Shown: positions 27,600-36,650 of the stretch, in pieces
Layout: each line of letters begins with the position of its first letter
Position numbering within the stretch: position 1 is the stretch's first letter
NCBI GenBank assembly: GCA_965221755.1
Contig: OZ244921.1
Location: 1,116,001-1,180,000, forward strand
From: Azophilus sp965221755
Lineage (GTDB): Bacteria > Pseudomonadota > Gammaproteobacteria > Pseudomonadales > Azotimanducaceae
Reading direction: 5' to 3'
DNA: 64,000 bases
The notes under the pieces: generated by a model
Seen by the model: only the letters and a program-made list of their open reading frames with translations
Told to the model about the DNA's origin: nothing
The model's database searches: none
Program-made: the position numbers and the translations under genes

Positions 27600-28653
27600 C
27601 CTCGATCCCGACAAGGTACTCGTTCGGGGTTCGGCAATCCAGCGCCCAGTGCGGCCGCCGGTAGTTGTGGAAGAACTCGTGCCGGGCGAGCCTTGGGGCG
27701 ACGTCGGCGACGGTGAGGGGTCCGTCGTAGAGGTTCCGGAACTCGATGCGGGCGGATCGGTTGGCGCGCTCGACGCAGCCGTTCCACTGGGGCCTTCTCG
27801 GCGGCAGGACGTGCAGTGGGATGCCCATCGCCTCGCAGGCGCGCTCGAAGTCGGCCATGAACTCGCTGCCGCCGTCCACCTGGATGGATCGGACGGGGAA
27901 CGGCATGGCCTCGAGCACCGCTTCGAGGAAGCGCTTGGCGTTGCCGGCGGTGGCGCGGGAGAAGACGCGGGCGGCCATGAACTTGGTGACGGGGCAGACG
28001 GCCGGACTCGCAGAGTCCGCCGGAACCTCCTTGAGGGCGCGGCCGTCGCGGCTGTAGGTCATGTGGTCGATCTGGAGCATCTCGCCGGGGGCCTTGGCCC
28101 GGTCGCCGTGCCTCCACCGGTTCGCCCAGGCGTCGTCGAAGCGGCGGCGGCGCTTGGGCTTGGCGCGCCCCTCGCAGAAGGACGCGGGCTTGATGCGCCC
28201 GTCGGCGATGGCCTTGGAGAGGATGCGCCCGACGGTGGAGACGGACAGGGCCAGCCCGTCCCTGGCCAGCATCGCGCGCAGCTTGGCCTTGCCCATGTAG
28301 GGGTGCTCCCGGCGCGGCTTGAGCACGGCGCGGTCGTCGGCGTCGGTCCAGCGCCGGCGGCGGACGGTTCGGGGGCGGGTACACCTGGGCTTGAGCGCCC
28401 GGACGCCGCCGCGCCGGAAGGCCCTGCGCCAGTCGTAGCAGGTGCTCCTGGCCAAGCCGACGGTGCGCAGGGCGTCGCCGCGGCGCATGCCGCCGGCGAC
28501 CATCCGGTCGATGAGTTCGAGGGCGCGCAGGCGCTCCTCGGCGGCCCCCGCCGTGTCGGCGTCGATGCGCAGGCGAACCGAAGGTTCGTCATCGCGAAGC
28601 TACGCTTCGCGCAGGCGCTTGCAGGAAGGTGGGCAGGCGTGCAACAGTTTCAT
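27589..28653 (-). pseudogene. IS transposase (integrase core) with early in-frame amber
   Basis: The natural start is ATG 28653: AAGGAG lies about 8 nt upstream. After 17 codons (KLLHACPPSCKRLREA) a TAG at 28600-28602 interrupts the frame, which then continues to 27589 for a total of 355 codons. The body has an N-terminal helix-turn-helix (GLARSTCYDWRRAF), an HTH-like SVSTVGRIL segment and the DDE catalytic core: D in LQIDHMTYS, D in IQVDGGSEF and E in CVERANRSA. A shorter product from ATG 28503 (304 residues) would keep the catalytic core. The TAG sits in the loop of a perfect 8-bp hairpin. The type is IS481/IS3-like. Confidence 0.75.
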
Positions 28654-28722
28654 GCTCAGGCTCCTTGTTCAGTGAATGAATCAAGCATGCCTGAGCCGGC
28701 GGCGGGGCGCATCGCGCCGCGC

Positions 28723-28775
28723 CGCCGGGCCATGAACTCCGGTCGCCTACGGCTCCCTCCGTTCATGGCCCGGCG
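28723..28775. repeat. 15-bp perfect inverted repeat in the IS leader
   Basis: The arms CGCCGGGCCATGAAC (28723-28737) and GTTCATGGCCCGGCG (28761-28775) are exact reverse complements separated by 23 nt. They lie between the IS end and the transposase ribosome site. They could sequester the transposase transcript or act as a transposase-binding site. No gene is present in 28654-28959. Confidence 0.75.
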
Positions 28776-28959
28776 CCACCCTCCCCGTCCAGTCAGTTCA
28801 TGGGGCCAGGCCCCGGGGAGGAAGTTCCGAAAGGTTTCTGAGCCCGCACACAGACGTGGAGAGACGCCGCTTGCGGGACTGCCGCGAGAGCATGAATAGC
28901 GCATTCTCTCTATACTTGACTTGCCAACCTCTCCAACTCGCTAACATCAGGAAGCCGAC

Positions 28960-30696
<1,737 letters not shown>

Positions 30697-30730
30697 TGGC
30701 GAGCTGCAAGTCGGTCCTAGGCCGCATTCC

Positions 30731-33145
30731 GTGCCGCAGCGTCTAGTCCAGCGCGCCGAACAAGCCTACGTCCGGCTGCTCAATCGGCCCGGCTGGCTGC
30801 TCGTCGGACTGACCGGCGCGTTGCTTCTGGCGGCGGGCTACGCCTCCCGATTCAGCTTTGACGCTTCGGCCGACACCTTGGTGGTGCAGGACAATCCCGA
30901 CTTGGCCCTCTATCGGGAGGTCGCCGCCGTCTTTGGCGGCGACGACTTCCTGCTGGTCACGTTCACGCCCCATGAGGGGCCGCTGCTTGCCATGGCCAAC
31001 GTCGGCCTTCTCGCTGAGCTTCAGCAGCGCTTGGGCGCGATAGAGGGCGTTCAGTCCGTGTTTTCAGTGCTTGATGCGCCCTTGCTGAAAAGCCCCCCGG
31101 TGCCGCTCGATGAACTGACCGATGGCTTGCGCACGCTGTTGTCTCCGGACACGGATCGCGCGCTGGCGGTCGAGGAGCTGTCCGGCAGCCCGTTCTTCCG
31201 CGAACTGCTCATATCCGCCGACGGCCGAACGGCGGCCTTGCGGGTGGAGCTCATCCCCTTGCCCGCCCTCGACCGCAGGAGCACCGATGAACGCCGCCGC
31301 CAACTGGCGGAACGGGCGGCGCTCATTGAAGCCGTGCGCCAGGTTCAGGCGGAGTTTTCCAACCGGGCCACGCTGCATCTGGGCGGGGTGCCCATGATCG
31401 CCGCGGACATGATCGCCTTTGTCAAAAGCGATCTGGCGGTCTTTGGCGGCTTGGTTTTGGTGCTGGTGATGGGCGTGCTCCACATCGCCTTCCGGCAGTT
31501 TCGTTGGGTGGTTCTGCCCTTGGGCACGGCCGCTGCCAGCATTCTCGCCACCATGGGCGCGCTGGGCTTCCTGTACAAGCCGGCCACCGTCATCTCCTCC
31601 AACTTCGTGGCCCTGCTGGCCATCATGACCATCTCCCTGAACATCCATCTCATCGTGCGCTACCAGGAGTTGGCGCAGGCGCAAGGCGCCGGCAGCGTTC
31701 GGGAGATCGTCGCCGCCACCATGACCAGCAAGTTCTCCCCCTGCTTGTACACGGCGCTCACCACCATGGCCGCCTTCGGCTCCTTGACGGCCAGCGACAT
31801 CGTGCCGGTTGAGGACTTCGGCCTGATGATGTGCATGGGGGTGCTGTTCGCGCTGCTGATCGCCTTCACCTTGTTTCCCGCCGTGCTCATGCTGTTGCCG
31901 AGGGGCGCGCCCAAGGAGGGTCGCCTGCTCTCGACCGGTTTGGTGGCCGGCTTGAGCCGGCTTGCCGTGCAGCGGTCCGGCGCCGTGGGGGCAGTGGCCG
32001 CCGCGGCCTTGGCCCTGACTGCGGTGGGCGTGGCCCAGCTGTCCGTGGACAACCGCTTCATCGACTACTTCAAGGACGATACCGACATCAATCGGGGCAT
32101 GGTCTATATCGACCGGCATTTGGGCGGCACTGCGCCCTTTGACGTGGTGCTCGACTTTGAGCCTTGGCAGGCGTCCGCCGACGGCTTCTTCGATGACCTG
32201 GAAGACGGAGACCTGTTTGCCGATGAGGCCGAGGCGGATTCCTTCCCGGAACGCTATTGGTTCACCCGCGACAAGCTCGACCGAATTGGGGCGGTGCATC
32301 GCTACATCGAAGCCCGTCCGGAGGTCGGCAAGGTGGTGTCGCTGGCATCGCTGGATGATCTGGCCATGGAGTTCACCGGCGGCGAGCCCCTGAGCAACGT
32401 GCAGATTGCCGCCGTCCTGGGGGCGCTGCCTGCGGAGCTCCGTGAGGAGATCATTCGTCCCTATGCCGATCCGGCCAGCGGCCGGGCGAGGCTTTGGGCG
32501 CGAGTGATCGAAAGCGGCCCCTACTTCGACCGCGAGGCGCTGGTCACGGACATCAAGCGCCACGCCGCCGCACAAGCGGGCTTGGGCGAAGACGGCGTGG
32601 CGGTGGCCGGCATGGTGGTGCTGTTCAACGCCATGGTGCAGGAGTTGATCGCCTCGCAGGTGGACACCTTGGGCTATGTGCTGCTGGCCACCTTCGCCAT
32701 GTTCCTGGTGCTGCTGCGCTCGCCGCTGTTCGCTCTGCTGGGCTTGGTTCCCAACGTGCTGGCCGCCGCCGCAGTGCTCGCCGTCATGGGCTTTGCCGGC
32801 ATCTCCTTGGACATGATGACCACCGCCATCGCCGCCGTCTCCGTCGGCATCGGCGTCGATTTCGCCATTCACTACCTGCATCGCTACCGAACCGAACGCG
32901 CTCGAGCGCCGGATGCCGGCGCCGCCATCGTCCGCACCCACGGCGCCATCGGCCGGGCTCTCCTGCTGACCGGCGTGACCATCATGGTGGGCTTCTCGGT
33001 GCTCTGCCTCTCGAACTTCGTGCCCACCATGCTGTTCGGCCTGCTGGTCGCCTTGGCCATGGCGCTGGCCTTTTTGGCCAACCTGACCCTGCTGCCCAGC
33101 CTGCTGACGCTGACCGACCGCTTGGTCCGCGCTCGCTCCCGCTGA
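30731..33145 (+). CDS. RND/MMPL-family exporter
   Basis: An 804-residue inner-membrane protein with the RND plan: helix 1 near residue 20, a large periplasmic loop (about 45-225), five helices (about 230-400), helix 7 near 420, a second periplasmic loop (about 440-630) and five helices (about 635-800). The two halves are homologous (SNFVALLAIMTISLNIHLIVRY against TAIAAVSVGIGVDFAIHYLHRY). It resembles the predicted-exporter/MMPL group that moves lipids or hopanoids, without a membrane-fusion partner here. GTG 30731 is chosen. Substrate unknown. Confidence 0.85.
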   Translation: MPQRLVQRAEQAYVRLLNRPGWLLVGLTGALLLAAGYASRFSFDASADTLVVQDNPDLALYREVAAVFGGDDFLLVTFTPHEGPLLAMANVGLLAELQQRLGAIEGVQSVFSVLDAPLLKSPPVPLDELTDGLRTLLSPDTDRALAVEELSGSPFFRELLISADGRTAALRVELIPLPALDRRSTDERRRQLAERAALIEAVRQVQAEFSNRATLHLGGVPMIAADMIAFVKSDLAVFGGLVLVLVMGVLHIAFRQFRWVVLPLGTAAASILATMGALGFLYKPATVISSNFVALLAIMTISLNIHLIVRYQELAQAQGAGSVREIVAATMTSKFSPCLYTALTTMAAFGSLTASDIVPVEDFGLMMCMGVLFALLIAFTLFPAVLMLLPRGAPKEGRLLSTGLVAGLSRLAVQRSGAVGAVAAAALALTAVGVAQLSVDNRFIDYFKDDTDINRGMVYIDRHLGGTAPFDVVLDFEPWQASADGFFDDLEDGDLFADEAEADSFPERYWFTRDKLDRIGAVHRYIEARPEVGKVVSLASLDDLAMEFTGGEPLSNVQIAAVLGALPAELREEIIRPYADPASGRARLWARVIESGPYFDREALVTDIKRHAAAQAGLGEDGVAVAGMVVLFNAMVQELIASQVDTLGYVLLATFAMFLVLLRSPLFALLGLVPNVLAAAAVLAVMGFAGISLDMMTTAIAAVSVGIGVDFAIHYLHRYRTERARAPDAGAAIVRTHGAIGRALLLTGVTIMVGFSVLCLSNFVPTMLFGLLVALAMALAFLANLTLLPSLLTLTDRLVRARSR

Positions 33146-33238
33146 GCCCATTCCGGCGCCACGCGCCGTCGGCGCCGAAAAAGCAACCGGCCAGCCAATG
33201 GGCTGGGCCTGCTTGCTGCATGGAGGGACGGCCGACCG

Positions 33239-33781
33239 TCAGTCGCGGGATTGCTGCGCCAAGCGACCCCTGAACGTCAACAGCAGCCGTTCACCCATTG
33301 AAAGCAGGGTGGTGGCCACCAGCAGCCAAGCAAGGGCTCCGCCCAGCACCGTCGGCAGCCAATCCCCCCAACCCAAGGCGTTTGGCACAATGACCGCGCC
33401 AGCGACGACGAAGTAGCCAATGCCATTGGACTTGCCGATGCGGTTGGTGCGCAGAGGGCGGCCAGCAAGGACGCGGGAATCGAGCGCATACTGGAGAAAG
33501 GCCAACGGCACCAGGATCGGCAGCAGCCAAGGAACCCAGCCCGCGTTCGCGAGCCCGCCCAAGCTGAAGGTGACGAAGGCGCAGTCGGTGCCGTGGTCGA
33601 ACAAGCCGCCGCCGCTGGAGGCAGCGCCGAAGCGCCGGGCTAGAACGCCATCGAAAACGTCGGTGACGATGGCCAGCAGCCACAGCAGCAACGCCGCCGG
33701 CCAATGCTCCCCGGCAGCGGACCATCCCGCCGCCGGGGCCGCGGTCAGACGCAGGGCGGTCAGCAGGTTCGCCCAGTTCAC
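33239..33781 (-). CDS. CDP-alcohol phosphatidyltransferase
   Basis: A 180-residue integral membrane enzyme with about six helices. The signature DGX2ARX8GX3DX3D is intact in FDGVLARRFG...GGGLFDHGTD near residue 50; these aspartates bind the two metals. The family joins CDP-diacylglycerol to an alcohol such as glycerol phosphate or inositol phosphate in phospholipid synthesis. GTG 33781 (VNWANLLTALRLTAAP) gives a normal start; a longer form from 33907 would add 42 proline/arginine-rich residues. It is convergent with the exporter gene. Confidence 0.8.
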   Translation of the reverse strand: MNWANLLTALRLTAAPAAGWSAAGEHWPAALLLWLLAIVTDVFDGVLARRFGAASSGGGLFDHGTDCAFVTFSLGGLANAGWVPWLLPILVPLAFLQYALDSRVLAGRPLRTNRIGKSNGIGYFVVAGAVIVPNALGWGDWLPTVLGGALAWLLVATTLLSMGERLLLTFRGRLAQQSRD

Positions 33782-33858
33782 CGGATGGACGTCCTCGCAG
33801 CGAACTTCACGCCGTTGGACAAACCGCCGCGTTGACCAGTCACTGCCGCGCCGGTGGC

Positions 33859-34083
33859 TCAGCCGCGGCGCTGCGGCAGCCGGCGGCGCAGGTTCGCCGT
33901 CGCCCAATCAGCCGCGTCCTGCCCGACGAAGCGGCCGGCACCGGCAACGGTCACTTGGAAGCCACGGGCGCGTTGGCCGTTTGCGTCGCCGCCGCCCGCG
34001 CAGCGATGCGCCACGGCAGCAACCATGTCAGCCAACGCCGCAACGGCAGCCAAGCTGGGCGGAAGGGCAGGCGAGTGTTTCAT
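33859..34083 (-). CDS. Hypothetical small protein
   Basis: A 74-residue frame from ATG 34083. The N-terminus is hydrophobic and alanine-rich (LAAVAALADMVAAVA) and the C-terminus basic (ANLRRRLPQRR). It lies 78 bp ahead of the phosphatidyltransferase on the same strand. I do not recognise it. High GC gives many chance frames, so it may not be real. Confidence 0.25.
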   Translation of the reverse strand: MKHSPALPPSLAAVAALADMVAAVAHRCAGGGDANGQRARGFQVTVAGAGRFVGQDAADWATANLRRRLPQRRG

Positions 34084-34146
34084 GGGCTGATGCGCTGTTG
34101 GCCTTGAAACGGCGAGCATAGCGCGTCGAACCGAAAACGTCGCGCC

Positions 34147-34217
34147 TTGTGCGGGCTTAAGAAACATATCGGAACCTGAGCCACGCAACGGGCGCGAGGG
34201 GTTGAAATTCGAGGGAA
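34147..34217 (+). repeat. Structured leader repeat, decayed copy (F)
   Basis: GTCGCGCCTTG (the tail of a class-2 unit, 34139-34148) abuts TGTGCGGGCTTAAGAAACAT, CGGAACCTGAGCC and CAACGGGCGCG. The two hairpins are lost: the GGAGTTTCG arm is reduced to GGGTTGAAATTCG. It lies between divergent genes, 47 nt before the DUF1249 start, in the same orientation as that gene. Confidence 0.6.
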
Positions 34218-34263
34218 GGTAGGCGAACTTGTCGGGACGGCGATCGTGGAGCGCCGCAACGGC

Positions 34264-34728
34264 ATGAACCCGGACATGAATCCAAGAGAGCCCAGCTACA
34301 ACATCGATCTCAGCGCGCACATGGCCGAGTGCGACGCCAACTACCTGCGCGTGATGAAGCTGTTTCCCAAGCTGCGCGAGCGCACCCCAAGCGCCTTCGC
34401 CGTCAGCTTGGGCGGGCGCCGCGCGCAAGTCTCGGCCGAAGTGGCGCAAAGCAGCCGCTACACGACGGTCATTCGGCTGCGCCAGTCCCCTGACGCGCCT
34501 TGGGGAGCCAATCCGGAGTTTCGGGTGCGGCTCTACCACGACGCCCGCTGCGCCGAAGTGATCGAGTACCAGTGCGCCAAGCACTTCAATGCGGTCTACA
34601 CCTATCCCAATGCCGGCATGCGCCAGCGCGACGAGAAGGCCCAAGTCAATCGCCTGCTCGGCGAATTCCTGGCCTTCTGCCTGCGCCACGGCGCCAACGC
34701 TGCCCGCGAATCACTGCTCGCCACATAG
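34264..34728 (+). CDS. yqiB: DUF1249 protein (YqiB family)
   Basis: A 154-residue protein of the DUF1249 family (E. coli YqiB), of unknown function. Conserved blocks are ANYLRVMKLFPKLRE, FRVRLYHDARCAEVIEYQ and YPNAGMRQRDEKAQVNRLLGEFL. GTG 34246 would add six residues and is possible. In gammaproteobacteria yqiB lies near parE with nudF and cpdA; here it is 17 bp ahead of parE, and the other genes are missing. Copy F of the repeat lies upstream. Confidence 0.85.
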   Translation: MNPDMNPREPSYNIDLSAHMAECDANYLRVMKLFPKLRERTPSAFAVSLGGRRAQVSAEVAQSSRYTTVIRLRQSPDAPWGANPEFRVRLYHDARCAEVIEYQCAKHFNAVYTYPNAGMRQRDEKAQVNRLLGEFLAFCLRHGANAARESLLAT

Positions 34729-34745
34729 TCGGCGAAAGGCCCCTG

Positions 34746-36638
34746 ATGGCATCGACCTACTCCTCCGAATCCCTGCAGGTTCTTTCGGGCCTGGAGCCGG
34801 TGCGCCGGCGGCCGGGCATGTACACCGACACGGCGCGGCCCAACCATCTCGTGCAGGAGGTGGTGGACAACAGCGTCGATGAGGCGCTGGCCGGGTTCGC
34901 CCGGAACATCGAAGTGACGCTGCGCGCCGATGGCTCGATCATCGTCATCGACGACGGGCGCGGGATGCCGGTGGACAAGCACCCGGAGCACGGCCTGACC
35001 GGGGTGGAGCTGATCCTCACCAAGCTGCACGCCGGGGCGAAGTTCGACAACGAAGCCTACAGCTTCTCCGGCGGCCTGCACGGCGTGGGCGTGTCGGTGG
35101 TCAACGCGCTGTCCACTTGGCTTGAGGTGGAGGTCAAGCGCGACGGCTGGCTGCACCGCCAGCGCTACGAGAACGGCGACCCGGCAACGCCGCTCAAGGC
35201 GGTGGCCAGCGTCGGCAGGCGCAACACCGGCACCCGCATTCATTTCCTGCCCAACCCCGAGCACTTCGACTCCGCCAACGTGGCCAAGGGTCGCCTTGGG
35301 CACCTGCTGCGGGCCAAGGCGGTGCTGTGCCCGGGCTTGTCGGTCAGCCTGACGGTCGAAGGCGCGCAAGCGGAAAGCCAGCGCTGGCTTTACGAAGACG
35401 GGCTGGTCGGCTACCTGAACCAAGCCTTGGATGGCGCGGCGTCGGTGCCCGCCGACCCCTTCACGCACGGCGCCAAGGGCAATGAGGAGGCTGCGCAATG
35501 GGCGCTGACTTGGCTGCCCGATGGCGGGGCGCCGGTCACCGAGGCTTACGTCAACCTCATTCCAACGCCCCAAGGCGGCACCCACGTCAACGGCCTGCGT
35601 TCCGGCCTGATCGAGGCGCTCAAGGAGTTCTGCGAGTTTCGCGACCTGACGCCGCGAGGCCTGAAGCTGACCGGCGACGACCTTTGGGAGCACTGCGCCT
35701 ACGTGCTTTCCGCCAAGCTGAAGGAGCCCCAGTTCTCCGGCCAGACCAAGGAGCGGCTGTCGTCGCGCAGTTCGGGCGCGTTCATCGGCGGCATCGCCAA
35801 GGATGCCTTCAGCCTGTGGCTCAACGAGCACCCCCAGGACGGCGAGCGCATCGCCGAGCTGGCCATCGCCAACGCCCAGAAACGGGCCAGCGCCGCCAAG
35901 AAGGTGGTTCGCAAGAAGGTCACCGCCGGCCCGGCCCTGCCCGGCAAGCTGGCCGACTGCTCGGCGTCCGATGCCGGCGGCGCGGAGCTCTTCCTGGTGG
36001 AGGGCGATTCCGCCGGCGGCTCCGCCAAGCAGGCGCGCAACCGTGAGTTCCAAGCGGTGATGCCCTTGCGAGGCAAGATCCTGAACACTTGGGAAGTGGA
36101 CGCCGGCCAAGTGCTCGGCTCCCAAGAGGTCCATGACATCGCGCTGGCCATCGGCGTCGATCCGGGCTCCGGCGATCTCTCCAAGCTGCGCTACGACAAA
36201 GTCTGCGTGCTGGCGGACGCGGACTCCGACGGCGCCCACATCGCCACCCTGCTGTGCGCTTTGTTCCTGCGCCACTTCCGTCCTCTGGTTGAAGCCGGCC
36301 ATGTGTTCGTCGCCATGCCGCCGCTGTATCGGGTGGACGTGGGCAAGGAGGTGTTCTACGCCTTGGACGAGGCCGAGAAGCAGGGCGTGCTGGATCGCAT
36401 CGCCGCCGAGCGCAAGCGGGGCGCCATCGTCGTGCAGCGCTTCAAGGGCTTGGGCGAGATGAATCCCAAGCAACTGCGGGAGACCACCATGGCGCCCGAC
36501 ACCCGAAGGCTGGTGCGGCTGACCTTGGACTCCGCCGCCGAGACCGACGAGATCATGGACATGCTGCTGGCCAAGAAGCGGGCGCCGGAGCGCCGCAGCT
36601 GGCTGGAGCGCAAAGGCCATGAGGCCAATCTGGCGTAA
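34746..36638 (+). CDS. parE: DNA topoisomerase IV subunit B
   Basis: A 630-residue ATPase subunit. The GHKL ATP site is seen in QEVVDNSVDEALAG, DDGRGMPVDKH and GGLHGVGVSVVNALS. The TOPRIM domain has ELFLVEGDSAGGSAKQARNREFQAVMPLRGKILN and DADSDGAHIATLL. With ParC it decatenates replicated chromosomes. ATG 34746 has AAAGG upstream; longer in-frame starts would overlap the DUF1249 gene. It is followed 12 bp later by parC. Confidence 0.96.
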   Translation: MASTYSSESLQVLSGLEPVRRRPGMYTDTARPNHLVQEVVDNSVDEALAGFARNIEVTLRADGSIIVIDDGRGMPVDKHPEHGLTGVELILTKLHAGAKFDNEAYSFSGGLHGVGVSVVNALSTWLEVEVKRDGWLHRQRYENGDPATPLKAVASVGRRNTGTRIHFLPNPEHFDSANVAKGRLGHLLRAKAVLCPGLSVSLTVEGAQAESQRWLYEDGLVGYLNQALDGAASVPADPFTHGAKGNEEAAQWALTWLPDGGAPVTEAYVNLIPTPQGGTHVNGLRSGLIEALKEFCEFRDLTPRGLKLTGDDLWEHCAYVLSAKLKEPQFSGQTKERLSSRSSGAFIGGIAKDAFSLWLNEHPQDGERIAELAIANAQKRASAAKKVVRKKVTAGPALPGKLADCSASDAGGAELFLVEGDSAGGSAKQARNREFQAVMPLRGKILNTWEVDAGQVLGSQEVHDIALAIGVDPGSGDLSKLRYDKVCVLADADSDGAHIATLLCALFLRHFRPLVEAGHVFVAMPPLYRVDVGKEVFYALDEAEKQGVLDRIAAERKRGAIVVQRFKGLGEMNPKQLRETTMAPDTRRLVRLTLDSAAETDEIMDMLLAKKRAPERRSWLERKGHEANLA

Positions 36639-36650
36639 AGGCCCGAACCC

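Larger units (their letters stand above)
27555..28843 (-). mobile_element. Insertion sequence with DDE transposase
   Basis: About 1.29 kb bounded by imperfect inverted repeats: GCTCAGGACATTTCGGAACT at 27555-27574 and, at the other end on the opposite strand, GCTCAGAAACCTTTCGGAAC ending at 28843. It carries one transposase gene and a 190-bp leader with a 15-bp perfect palindrome. I see no clear target-site duplication. It interrupts the restriction gene on one side and abuts an orphan glpV-like gene on the other. A second, truncated copy of its 3' end is at 55420-55515. Confidence 0.8.

Noticed and set aside
22752..28602. TAG recoded as an amino acid, since two genes have in-frame TAG at likely glutamine codons
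   Set aside because: Several intact genes here end with TAG (for example the TauD-like gene and the RidA-family gene), and both affected genes are otherwise decayed or mobile.
33150..33185. Hairpin CGGCGCC/GGCGCCG after the exporter as a terminator
   Set aside because: It is followed by an A run on the plus strand, and on the minus strand the T run comes before the stem, so neither strand has the terminator pattern.
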